Shown one piece after another: positions 7,061 through 14,352 of a stretch of DNA of 32,875 nt (the stretch's first letter is position 1; each line of letters begins with the position of its first letter). The notes under the pieces are model-generated. The model saw only the letters and a list, made by a program, of their open reading frames with translations, did not search any database and was not told the origin of the DNA. This stretch comes from an uncultured Clostridia bacterium (GTDB taxonomy: Bacteria; Bacillota; Clostridia; Oscillospirales; Acutalibacteraceae), in contig CAMHAH010000026.1 in assembly GCA_946183365.1 (NCBI GenBank), forward strand, positions 1 to 32,875, given 5' to 3'. The translations under genes and the position numbers were made by a program.

Positions 7061-7630
7061 ATGGCACTGACATTGGAAAGAGCAAAAGAGATCAACAGCA
7101 CGATGGTGACCGAGGATCATCTGATCATTCACTCGCTGAACGTGTGCTACGCAATGGGCGCGATGGCGCGTCACTTCGGCGCTAACGAGGAGCATTGGAT
7201 GGCGGTCGGTTATCTGCATGATTACGACTATGAGAAGTTCCCCGAAGAGCACTTACAGCATACCGAAAAGGAATTGCTCGCCGAGGGCGTCGATCCCGAA
7301 GACGTCCGCGCGATCCTCAGCCACGGCTGGGGCATCTGCACCGACGTCGAACCGCTGACGGATATGGAAAAGAGCCTGTTCACCGTAGACGAGCTGACCG
7401 GCATCATCCAAGCCGCCGCGAGGATGCGTCCGAACGGCATCACCGACCTGAACACCAAGAGCTTTATGAAGAAGTTCAAGGACAAGAAGTTCGCCGCCAA
7501 GTGCGACCGCGAGCTGATCAAGAAGGGCTGTGAGCTTCTGGGCATGGAGGTCAGAGACGTCGCCGAGATCTGCATCGACGGCATGCGTCCGCACGCTGAG
7601 GAGATTGGCTTGCAGGGAACGGAAAACTGA
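7061..7630 (+). CDS. HD-domain phosphohydrolase-like protein
   Basis: 189 residues from the ATG at 7061, preceded by AAAGGAT. A longer frame from 7013 overlaps the -10 box and is rejected. The HD-superfamily pattern is visible: H24 in LIIHSLNVCYAMG, the H53-D54 pair in VGYLHDYDYEKFPEE, a further His in ILSHGWGICTDVEP, and Asp in FTVDELTGIIQAAARMRP. These residues bind one or two metal ions, and many members hydrolyse nucleotides or other phosphomonoesters; the substrate cannot be read. The C-terminal part (KSFMKKFKDKKFAAKCDREL) is typical of the small clostridial HD proteins. It stands alone, with its own promoter and a strong terminator. Confidence 0.88.
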   Translation: MALTLERAKEINSTMVTEDHLIIHSLNVCYAMGAMARHFGANEEHWMAVGYLHDYDYEKFPEEHLQHTEKELLAEGVDPEDVRAILSHGWGICTDVEPLTDMEKSLFTVDELTGIIQAAARMRPNGITDLNTKSFMKKFKDKKFAAKCDRELIKKGCELLGMEVRDVAEICIDGMRPHAEEIGLQGTEN

Positions 7631-7642
7631 TCATAAACGAGC

Positions 7643-7685
7643 ACACCCGCAACAGTCATTAGGTCACTGTTGCGGGTGTTTCTTT
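7643..7685 (+). terminator. Intrinsic terminator of the HD-domain gene
   Basis: ACACCCGCAACAGT (7643-7656) pairs perfectly with ACTGTTGCGGGTGT (7666-7679) around a 9-base loop and is followed by TTCTTTG. The end of the converging truncated gene falls inside its loop. Confidence 0.9.
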
Positions 7686-8113
7686 GTCGGCGAGGTAAAA
7701 TTTGTCATGCGGTATATATCATTCAAGCAAGCACAGCAATCATCAGGCAGGATCGAAAAGTCATCTATCGTATCGATCGTCGGGATCACGGGATAGTTCT
7801 GTCGGGTCAGCTCCAACAGGTACTGCTTGCCCCTCATATCCGCCTTGCCGTTGAATGTGTTAAAGGTGTTGAGCCCGTTTTCTTTCACCCTGTGCACAAA
7901 CGAATCGTAGCACTCCTTGAATCCGCTCACGCCGCCCGTGTTTCTGAAAACGATCAGGTCGGCGTCCTTTTCAAAGCCCTCACTGCACTTCGGGTGACAC
8001 AGCGCGACGTCGTATCGATCTTTAAGGCGAGCGGTGATATAGATATCTTCCTCGCAGTAGTTTCTTCCCTTTGCCTGATATGCGAGATCCGTAAGGTATA
8101 AAATCTTCTTCAT
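7664..8113 (-). CDS. Truncated ATP-grasp-like protein, N-terminal part only
   Basis: 149 residues with a GGAGG-containing leader. The text MKKILYLTDLAYQAKGRNYC, ADLIVFRNTGG and a late GKADMRGKQYLLELTRQNYP followed by VIPTID resembles the pre-ATP-grasp domain of small ATP-grasp ligases as I recall them. In such proteins the ATP-binding half would follow, but here the frame ends within about 30 residues, with the unrelated-looking tail TSPTKKHPQQ and a stop in the loop of the neighbouring HD gene's terminator. This suggests that a deletion removed the 3' half and joined the remnant to the HD gene terminator. It may still be translated but is unlikely to bind ATP. The family call is moderate; the truncation depends on it. 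Confidence 0.5.
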   Translation of the reverse strand: MKKILYLTDLAYQAKGRNYCEEDIYITARLKDRYDVALCHPKCSEGFEKDADLIVFRNTGGVSGFKECYDSFVHRVKENGLNTFNTFNGKADMRGKQYLLELTRQNYPVIPTIDTIDDFSILPDDCCACLNDIYRMTNFTSPTKKHPQQ

Positions 8114-8200
8114 GTTGCCGTTCCTTCCTCCGATACCATTATCTTAACACACAAAACAAAAACTGTCTACATAGCTGTTTCGTATCAATACAAAAACGCC

Positions 8201-8229
8201 TTGACTTCTATGTTCACCTAAGCTACAAT
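8201..8229 (+). promoter_or_regulatory. Promoter of the RsbU-like phosphatase operon
   Basis: TTGACT (8201-8206), a 17-base spacer, TACAAT (8224-8229), 43 bases upstream of the GTG start candidate. It looks like a housekeeping-type promoter. Confidence 0.75.
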
Positions 8230-8272
8230 ATAACAGAAAAATCGGTGCATATAATTTTCGTGTAAAGGACGT

Positions 8273-9931
8273 GTGAACAGAATGGATCAAACAAAATTCA
8301 CAAGCAGTCTTGCGTTCAAAACGATGCTGAGGCTATTGATCGTCGTGATGATCGTATCGGTCATCGCCGCCGCGGTCATAGGTATCGTCACCTATAACGA
8401 TTTAGCGACACAGGCGCGCGACAACACCTATGAAGCCGCTCTGGAAGGAACGGCGGTCGCGTCGTCCGGGATGCTGAAAACCGATCAGGAAGGTATCGAT
8501 CGATACATCTCTTCAGGAAAACCCGATGAAAACTACGAGCGTATCATGTTAAATCTTCTACTGATCACAAATAATTTTGAGCTGCAAGGCTGTGATATCT
8601 TTGTCCCCCACGACGATCACATCACCTACTTGATGTCCACCGACGACCAAACGGCAGGCGAATCTCTGAACAAAGAAGCTGCCTATTACGGTGAAGAAAA
8701 AGCTTATGTTTCAAAGGCGATGAATGTGTCTGAGGATGAATTTGATCCCGATCGATCAAAGAAGGACAACATCTACACCGATAACAGCAAGAACGGCGTA
8801 AAGCTCATGACCTATTATATGCCGGTACTTGACAAAGACGGAAAAGCCGTTGCCGTTCTGGCGGCGAGCTATTCCACCGACAAGGTATACAAAACGATCC
8901 TGAAATACATTTTTGGGCTGTTAGGCGTTACGCTCGCCGTTATGCTTGTTTCGATGACCATCTTCTACTTCTCGATACGCAAGCATATAATCCGTCCCGT
9001 TTCCAAACTGACGCAGTCAGTCCGCACGATGCAGGAGAGCGTCAAAAATCGACAGCCGGTCATAACGGACGTTCGCACAGGCGACGAGATCGAGGAGCTT
9101 GCCGTCTCATTCGAGCATATGAACAGCGATCTGATCGGCTACATCGACGAGAATACAAGGATCACAGCCGAGAAAGAGCGTATCGATACTGAGCTTAGCT
9201 TGGCGACCGATATACAGGCGGGTATGCTGCCTGACAAATTCCCCGCCTTTCCGGAGAGAAAGGAATTCGATATCTACGCTTCAATGAAGCCCGCAAAGGA
9301 AGTCGGCGGAGATTTCTATGACTTCTTTATGATCGACGAGAACAAGCTCGGATTAGTCATGGCTGATGTTTCGGGCAAGGGAGTGCCGGCGGCGCTGTTT
9401 ATGATGCAGTCAAAGATAATATTGAAAAACTATGCTCTGATGGATCTGTCACCCAAGGCTGTGCTTGAAGAAGTGAACCGACAGATCTGTGAAAGCAATC
9501 CTCAGGGAATGTTCGTGACCATCTGGCTCGGTGTGCTGGATCTGAAGACAGGCGTACTCACCGCCGCTAACGCTGGCCATGAAAAGCCGGCGCTCAAACA
9601 GGCGGACGGCAGCTTTGAGCTATTCAAAGATAAGCACGGTATCATGGTCGGATATATGGACGGCGTCCCGTTCAAGGAATACGAATTGAAGCTCAGCAAA
9701 GGCGCCAAGTTATTCCTCTATACTGACGGCGTCGCCGAAGCCACCGACGCCAATGAACAGCTGTTCGGTACCGATCGCATGATCGACGCTCTGCGCACCG
9801 CTGAGGACAAAACACCCAAGGAGATACTCGAGGCTGTTGATGAGGCTGTCAACGAATTCGTCGGCTCGGCGCCGCAGTTTGACGATCTGACGATGCTGTG
9901 CATTGAGTATAAAGGAAAACCCGAAGAATGA
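8273..9931 (+). CDS. Membrane RsbU/SpoIIE-type PP2C phosphatase with sensor and HAMP domains
   Basis: 552 residues. Order: membrane segment 17-40, an extracytoplasmic sensor region 41-205 (Cache-like, ending GKAVAVLAASYSTDKVYKTI), membrane segment 211-235, a HAMP linker 236-290 (IIRPVSKLTQSV, DEIEELAVSFEHMN), a short coiled coil with ELSLATDIQAGMLP, then a PP2C/SpoIIE domain 320-545. Metal-binding residues are present: EVGGDFYDF with D347, VMADVSGKGVPAALF with D365, LYTDGVAEA, and a late QFDDLTML. The family dephosphorylates a serine on STAS-domain antagonists in response to a signal, and a STAS protein follows after 40 bases. The start is uncertain: GTG at 8273 is only 3 bases from AAAGGA, while ATG at 8282 is 12 bases away. 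No RsbW-type kinase gene is adjacent. Confidence 0.95.
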   Translation: MNRMDQTKFTSSLAFKTMLRLLIVVMIVSVIAAAVIGIVTYNDLATQARDNTYEAALEGTAVASSGMLKTDQEGIDRYISSGKPDENYERIMLNLLLITNNFELQGCDIFVPHDDHITYLMSTDDQTAGESLNKEAAYYGEEKAYVSKAMNVSEDEFDPDRSKKDNIYTDNSKNGVKLMTYYMPVLDKDGKAVAVLAASYSTDKVYKTILKYIFGLLGVTLAVMLVSMTIFYFSIRKHIIRPVSKLTQSVRTMQESVKNRQPVITDVRTGDEIEELAVSFEHMNSDLIGYIDENTRITAEKERIDTELSLATDIQAGMLPDKFPAFPERKEFDIYASMKPAKEVGGDFYDFFMIDENKLGLVMADVSGKGVPAALFMMQSKIILKNYALMDLSPKAVLEEVNRQICESNPQGMFVTIWLGVLDLKTGVLTAANAGHEKPALKQADGSFELFKDKHGIMVGYMDGVPFKEYELKLSKGAKLFLYTDGVAEATDANEQLFGTDRMIDALRTAEDKTPKEILEAVDEAVNEFVGSAPQFDDLTMLCIEYKGKPEE

Positions 9932-9971
9932 TCCTTTATTTATAAAAAACATCTGATAAGGAGAAGCTGAT

Positions 9972-10268
9972 ATGAAAATCACAGTCAATAAAAACGGATC
10001 GGAATTGACCCTCACCCCTATCGGACGCCTTGACACCACGACATCGCCTCAGTTGCAGACGACCGTTGACGAAAACATCAGCGGCGTGACCGACCTGACC
10101 GTCGATCTCTCAAAGCTGATCTACCTTTCGTCAGCAGGCCTGCGCGTGTTGATGAATGTACAGAAGGTCATGCTCAAGCAGGGCAAAATGCGTATCGTAA
10201 ACGTCAATGAGGATATCATGGAGATTTTTGATATAACAGGGCTGACGGATGTATTCCGCATCGAGTGA
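9972..10268 (+). CDS. STAS-domain anti-sigma factor antagonist (SpoIIAA/RsbV-like)
   Basis: 98 residues forming a single STAS domain, with AAGGAG 7 bases upstream. The signature IYLSSAGLRVLMNVQKVMLK aligns with the SpoIIAA region around its phosphorylated serine; by position Ser54 here matches that serine, while the preceding conserved Asp is Ser53. Such antagonists bind an RsbW/SpoIIAB-type kinase when unphosphorylated and release its target. The upstream phosphatase in the same operon is the likely enzyme that dephosphorylates Ser54. The cognate kinase is not next to it. The same SSAGLR motif recurs in the two methyltransferase-STAS fusions about 10 kb to the right. Confidence 0.95.
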   Translation: MKITVNKNGSELTLTPIGRLDTTTSPQLQTTVDENISGVTDLTVDLSKLIYLSSAGLRVLMNVQKVMLKQGKMRIVNVNEDIMEIFDITGLTDVFRIE

Positions 10269-10290
10269 TCACATCAAAGCTAAAGTGTTA

Positions 10291-10330
10291 AAAAGCTGCC
10301 GCAAGTCAAACGGACCGCGGCAGCTTTTTT
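10291..10330 (+). terminator. Intrinsic terminator of the phosphatase-STAS operon
   Basis: AAAAGCTGCCGC (10291-10302) pairs with GCGGCAGCTTTT (10317-10328), followed by TT. It starts 22 bases after the STAS stop codon. Confidence 0.9.
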
Positions 10331-10446
10331 CGTTTACTTATATTCCGTGATTGTCAATTCGTCAATTCTTCAAGGCTGACGCAGCCGATCGCATCAAACC
10401 TGAGCATTATACTACCTATTCTAACCGATACTGAATAACAGTCATT

Positions 10447-10962
10447 TTATAGTATCTTGACGATCTCTGTCATATCCTTACTCTCATTATGGAGTTTCAA
10501 CGGTTTCGAATCATCAGCGGGGTAACCAAGCGTCATCAGCAAAACAGGTGTTTCGTTCTCAGGCAGACCGAACGCGGCTTTCACTTCGCTCGGCTTAAAG
10601 TAATTGATCCAGCATGAACCGATACCGATGTCCCATGCCGCAAGCATCATATGATCTGAGACGATGCTGACGTCTTGTATTCCGGCCCGGCAGCCTGCTT
10701 CAAGGGGGCTTTTCCAGTCGGCGGTCTCATCAAGCGCGATCGGCAGTACAACCGGCGCGTCAAACGCGCAGCGCGACAGTGATCGGATCTTCGCGATCGC
10801 CTCATCGCTCTTTAATACATATATCCTCTGTGGCTGATAATTGCACCCCGTCGGTGCAAGCATGCCCGCCTCGAGAATACGATTCAGCTCATCGTCCCGG
10901 ATCATATCGGGCTTATATTTACGAACGGAATACCGTTCTTTGATTACATTTTTGAATTCCAT
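10447..10962 (-). CDS. Nitroreductase-family FMN oxidoreductase
   Basis: 171 residues with AGGAG 7 bases before the ATG. The start MEFKNVIKERYSVRKYKPD carries the RxSxRxY segment that contacts FMN phosphate. EAGMLAPTGCNYQPQRIYVL, AAWDIGIGSCWINYF and VLLMTLGYPADDSKP are the other usual nitroreductase landmarks. The fold dimerises and binds FMN, using NAD(P)H to reduce nitro compounds, quinones or other acceptors. The natural substrate cannot be inferred. The length is at the short end of the family and no iron-sulphur extension is present. It stands alone, with no clear promoter hexamers; 132 bases separate it from the wall-anchored protein gene upstream. Confidence 0.93.
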   Translation of the reverse strand: MEFKNVIKERYSVRKYKPDMIRDDELNRILEAGMLAPTGCNYQPQRIYVLKSDEAIAKIRSLSRCAFDAPVVLPIALDETADWKSPLEAGCRAGIQDVSIVSDHMMLAAWDIGIGSCWINYFKPSEVKAAFGLPENETPVLLMTLGYPADDSKPLKLHNESKDMTEIVKIL

Positions 10963-11094
10963 TAGGTTCTCCTAAAGATAAATCGGGATCATGCGATATG
11001 TTTATGACCGCCGTCTGTATGTTACTTAAAACTTATTATTCAACCCTATAGCGTTTTTGGCTGTCCGTACGATTTGGGGCAGTTCAGTGTTCAG

Positions 11095-11922
11095 TCAGCG
11101 TTTTTCTTTATGGGATGATATCTTTATGATACAGATGAACGCAATTCCCGTCGCTGTCATCATGACGATCATCAGAACGATCACTATGTCGCCTGTTTGC
11201 GGAGATGTTTTTGACTGATTTCCTGTGGGTTCTACCGATTGATCGGGTGTGCTATCAATGAGCTTTGCGGCATTTGGTTCAGTGGCCGCTTGTGTAGTTT
11301 CGGCAACCGTTTCCGGTTCGGTCGGATCGCTGTTATCGGCAATATAATAGGTGTCATAATACTTATCATACAGTCCGAGTATCGCGTCGGCTCCGGCATT
11401 GGTAGAGAAGGATTTTTCGATCACAGCTTCCCATGATCCGGTTTTTTCATAGAAGTATTCAGGGGTACCGCCGGTTTCGTTGCCGTATTTATTGAGATTG
11501 CTTTCTTTGAGTGTAGCCAGCCCATCGGGATCATCCTTGTAGGCTTCTATCCGCATCTCATTGCGGCGGTTACTGACTGTACGGGCGATCTCTTCCACAG
11601 ATTTTCCCTCTGCTTCCATATCCGCTTTCATCTGATACAGTTCATGTATGGATTCATGATACGCTTCGCGTTCCTGCTTCATTCGGGCGACGAACGATTC
11701 ATCGCTCCAATCATATTTGGCGAACGCGCCTAACCGCACAGAGTCGGGATTCGGCGCGTATCCGTAGACAGCGTCGGGATCAACAATGATATCCGCTGCA
11801 GCCTTTGGGTTATCCATCGGATCGTGAATATAATAACCCGCCGCATACGCGGACACCGTGAAAGCAAACAAAGCTAATACCAAAACAAAAAACGCGATAT
11901 ATCTTTTGATCGCACGATCCAT
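11095..11922 (-). CDS. Secreted protein with SPxTG-like cell-wall sorting signal
   Basis: 275 residues from the ATG at 11922, preceded by AAGGGGG 6 bases upstream; an upstream TTG is rejected. Residues 7-27 are a signal peptide ending VSAYAA. The mature part is hydrophilic and helical, rich in Asp, Glu and Tyr (ARMKQEREAYHESIHELYQM), followed by a Thr/Glu/Pro stalk (about 200-238). The C-terminus has SPQTGD (240-245), a hydrophobic stretch and the basic tail SSHKEKR, which is the layout of a sortase signal with Ser in place of Leu in LPxTG. No catalytic domain is recognised. It lies 28 bases downstream of the TipAS-domain gene in the same operon, so the small TipAS protein may control or sense something linked to it. 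Confidence 0.75.
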   Translation of the reverse strand: MDRAIKRYIAFFVLVLALFAFTVSAYAAGYYIHDPMDNPKAAADIIVDPDAVYGYAPNPDSVRLGAFAKYDWSDESFVARMKQEREAYHESIHELYQMKADMEAEGKSVEEIARTVSNRRNEMRIEAYKDDPDGLATLKESNLNKYGNETGGTPEYFYEKTGSWEAVIEKSFSTNAGADAILGLYDKYYDTYYIADNSDPTEPETVAETTQAATEPNAAKLIDSTPDQSVEPTGNQSKTSPQTGDIVIVLMIVMMTATGIAFICIIKISSHKEKR

Positions 11923-11950
11923 ATGATATACCCCCTTCAAGATGCGATTT

Positions 11951-12361
11951 TCAACAATAGGCTCTGATACATTCGTAAATATACTCCGCTGTTCCTGCTC
12001 CGTGTATATCTATGTTGTTTTTGAAGCGTTCATCGGCAACATACATCTGACCAAGCCCCGCGAGGATATCGTCAGTGCAGGTGTAGAAGTTGTCCGTGAT
12101 ACACTGTCGCAATCTCTCGACCTGTGATTTCGCGGGCTCGCTGTCAGGAGAAACACCGTCGTGGTTAAGCTCGGCGAAGCCTTTCATGACCGCATCCAGC
12201 AACGGAATTGCTTTTGAAAGATCCGTGCCGCGTTCTTCGCTCTCTCTGAAAGCGTCGGTATCGCCCCAACGCTCTTTTACTTCCTGCGCGTATTGATCCT
12301 TCGGTATAGACGCAGGCGCGTCTGTCTGTATTTGATTTAGGTTGTCGAATAGGTCTTTCAT
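11951..12361 (-). CDS. Standalone TipAS-domain protein
   Basis: 136 residues with GGAGGAG 7 bases upstream. The sequence YAQEVKERWGDTDAFRESEE followed by FAELNHDG, DNFYTCTDDILAGLGQMYV and DERFKNNIDIHGAGTAEYIYE matches the TipAS effector-binding domain, an all-helical fold that captures thiopeptide and other antibiotics. In TipA-type regulators this domain sits behind a MerR DNA-binding half. Here the frame begins directly with a short linker and there is no MerR half, as in the short TipA-S form. It may therefore sequester a ligand or act through a partner. It is the first gene of an operon with the wall-anchored protein. Confidence 0.85.
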   Translation of the reverse strand: MKDLFDNLNQIQTDAPASIPKDQYAQEVKERWGDTDAFRESEERGTDLSKAIPLLDAVMKGFAELNHDGVSPDSEPAKSQVERLRQCITDNFYTCTDDILAGLGQMYVADERFKNNIDIHGAGTAEYIYECIRAYC

Positions 12362-12383
12362 AGTATCTCCTCCGTATATTACT

Positions 12384-12411
12384 ATTTTAGCCGTTTTCGA
12401 ATAATAGTCAA
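12384..12411 (-). promoter_or_regulatory. Promoter of the TipAS operon
   Basis: Minus strand TTGACT (12411-12406), a 16-base spacer, TAAAAT (12389-12384), 23 bases upstream of the ATG. Confidence 0.6.
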
Positions 12412-12494
12412 TATGTTATGTTAACTGTATTATTTTTCAGAGATCATTCAGCTAAAGAAACAGCTTAATAAAAGGTTCATTTACAAGGAGTGTT

Positions 12495-12566
12495 GTGACT
12501 GTGAGCTTATACAGGGAGAACTTTTTGACCGCAAACAGACTAAAGGAGCATGAAAACATCAGCTAA
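12495..12566 (+). CDS. Possible 23-residue microprotein
   Basis: A GTG at 12495, 4 bases after AAGGAG, opens a 23-codon frame reading MTVSLYRENFLTANRLKEHE with three further residues, N-I-S. A second in-frame GTG lies at 12501. The frame ends 8 bases before a strong terminator. The peptide is charged and probably helical. It could be a real small protein, the remnant of a longer gene, or chance. No confident promoter was found; TAGTCA and TATTAT spaced by 17 bases near 12405-12433 are weak. Confidence 0.3.
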   Translation: MTVSLYRENFLTANRLKEHENIS

Positions 12567-12574
12567 AAGAGCGC

Positions 12575-12621
12575 AAAAAAGCCGCATTGACAGGTTCTTT
12601 CGGAAGTCAATGCGGCTTTTT
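12575..12621. terminator. Bidirectional intrinsic terminator
   Basis: AAGCCGCATTGAC pairs with GTCAATGCGGCTT; the stem runs to A/T tracts at both ends (12575-12580 and 12617-12621). It can end the acyltransferase gene on the minus strand and whatever is made from the 12495 frame on the plus strand. Confidence 0.9.
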
Positions 12622-12636
12622 ATGATCAAGCGGTGA

Positions 12637-13932
12637 TCATATCATCTTTACGGCGTCCCGCTCGAGTACATCAAACTTCTCAATTCCCATATCGGTACAG
12701 GTGACGTCCAAGCCGTTTTCACCGCATACCTTGCAGAACGCTCTTACGATATCGTCGTCTTCAAATGACTGAACGACCGAAACCGTCAGCGCGTCGCCGA
12801 CAGAGTTTACTCCGAATACTATCGGCGAGGTGATTGCGGGGATATAGAGCTCCATATCTCTGACCCACGGCTTCATGCTTTCGGTGATCTTTAAGGGTCC
12901 TACATTGGTGACGAGAAATCCGAGACTTTGACGCACGGCTTTCTTTTCTATCATACAATCGGGCTTGTCGGCAAAGATCTCATCAATAGGTATCTCCATC
13001 TGTTTAAGCCCTTTCGCAGTACGTCCGCTTATCACCTTTACAGCGTTTTGCTTCGTGTTGTTCTGCGTTATCATTCCTTTAACCACAGCGGCGGTCTGTG
13101 CAAGCGTCATTCCCTGCATTTCAGGCGTGTAGAAGGTCAAAAACCAACCCGAAAAATTGTGCAGTGAATCACTTGTCAGCAGCCGTCTAAAATTAGATGT
13201 GATACTATTGATCAGCAACTTGCCCTCGAGATCATAAGCGTTCTGAAAAGCTTTGCATACGACAGCACTGATAATACCTGTTACGGACGATCCGCATTGA
13301 CGGGCAAAATCCGATATCTGCTCCAACGACATCGACAGCTTGAAACGCCTGAACTCATATCTTCCCGCCTCGTCCCAATATTCAACGGGGAGCGCAAATA
13401 ACTTCACCTCGCCAAACTGAGGCTGCTCCTGTATAAGATCACGATCGTAGTATTTAAGGTGCGACAGCTCGCTCTCTGACGCTTCATCATACTCAGCTTC
13501 AAGCAGTCTGATATTATCATCAGCCTCAACGGGCTTACCGCATTCTATCAGATAATAATACAACAGCGTCTTTACAAATTCGGTAACACCGTATCCGTCT
13601 GTGACGCCGTGATGAACGCTGAGCTTGAGTACTTTGCTCTCGCAGGAAACACAGTACGGAAAGCCGTGAAGCTCACTTGAGCCGAGCTTTCTTTTTTCAT
13701 CGCCTGTCTGCAAAACGGGTTTCTCATCTGAAAGCTCATATACAAGACCTTTTCCGTCACTCGCGAGCACAGAGTGAAAATTCGGATATCTCATAGCCGC
13801 TTTTTCGAGCGCTGACTGCATAAGCGCGGCGTCGATCTCTTCCGTCAGCGTGACTCTTACCACTATATCCAGCGTTTCGTTTCCATTTGAATGGACAAAA
13901 TGTCCTATGCTCTCCATATCGATCTTTCTCAT
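12637..13932 (-). CDS. Condensation/acetyltransferase-fold protein with intact HHxxxDG motif
   Basis: 431 residues from the ATG at 13932, which GGAGG precedes by about 10 bases; an earlier in-frame ATG at 13965 has no ribosome binding site. The N-terminal half contains LKLSVHHGVTDGYGVTEFVK, the HHxxxDG active-site motif of the condensation, alcohol acetyltransferase and PapA-type acyltransferase superfamily, where the second His is the catalytic base. ALEKAAMRYPNFHSVL near the start is also typical. Such enzymes move an acyl group from a thioester to an amine or alcohol. No carrier protein or adenylation domain lies nearby, so this is probably a standalone transferase acting on CoA donors. 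Two more distant relatives lie at 25998 and 27599. It ends at a shared terminator. Confidence 0.82.
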   Translation of the reverse strand: MRKIDMESIGHFVHSNGNETLDIVVRVTLTEEIDAALMQSALEKAAMRYPNFHSVLASDGKGLVYELSDEKPVLQTGDEKRKLGSSELHGFPYCVSCESKVLKLSVHHGVTDGYGVTEFVKTLLYYYLIECGKPVEADDNIRLLEAEYDEASESELSHLKYYDRDLIQEQPQFGEVKLFALPVEYWDEAGRYEFRRFKLSMSLEQISDFARQCGSSVTGIISAVVCKAFQNAYDLEGKLLINSITSNFRRLLTSDSLHNFSGWFLTFYTPEMQGMTLAQTAAVVKGMITQNNTKQNAVKVISGRTAKGLKQMEIPIDEIFADKPDCMIEKKAVRQSLGFLVTNVGPLKITESMKPWVRDMELYIPAITSPIVFGVNSVGDALTVSVVQSFEDDDIVRAFCKVCGENGLDVTCTDMGIEKFDVLERDAVKMI

Positions 13933-14035
13933 AATAGGTTCAACCTCCGTTGTTTTACATTTCATTGCTATATTGATGGGTCATATTATTTGGACTTGAC
14001 AGCAGATCCGGTAATATAACAGGATTTAATAACAC

Positions 14036-14078
14036 AGGCTGAGAGATGCCTGCGCCCGGGACCTCTCAGCCTATTTTT
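14036..14078 (+). terminator. Orphan terminator-like hairpin
   Basis: AGGCTGAGAG (14036-14045) pairs with CTCTCAGCCT (14063-14072), followed by ATTTTT on the plus strand. No plus-strand gene lies upstream. It may end a short RNA starting near 14020 (TTGGAC and TAATAT, 16 bases apart, at 13990-14017) or insulate the next gene. Confidence 0.55.
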
Positions 14079-14287
14079 CGGTATTTTTTCTTTTTAGACT
14101 GCGTTATTCATTCTGTTTTGTTTTATTACCGCTTTGATATCGTAGCATAATCATCCGCTTTTTGCAAGAGTATTTTAAATAAAAATGCTCGATAAAAATG
14201 TTGTTGGTATTTTCGCTTATATTTCAGTATTCTGCCAAGACGTAAATATCATCTGATTTGTGTGATACAAACACAGCCATTGAAAGC

Positions 14288-14316
14288 TTGCGCTTAAAGC
14301 GGAAACATAGTATAAT
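14288..14316 (+). promoter_or_regulatory. Promoter of the acyltransferase-3 gene
   Basis: TTGCGC (14288-14293), a 17-base spacer and TATAAT (14311-14316), 36 bases before the ATG. Confidence 0.75.
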
Positions 14317-14352
14317 AAGACGGTATAAAAGGTCAAGGGAGGATGAGACCGA

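Larger units (their letters stand above)
13933..14352. other. Intergenic region between divergent acyltransferase genes
   Basis: About 420 AT-rich bases. It holds an orphan terminator-like hairpin near 14036-14078 and the promoter of the gene at 14353. I see no further coding frame with a ribosome binding site. Confidence 0.6.

Noticed and set aside
9502..10039. Minus-strand frames opposite the phosphatase and STAS genes
   Set aside because: Shadows of well-defined genes; no ribosome binding site or motif.
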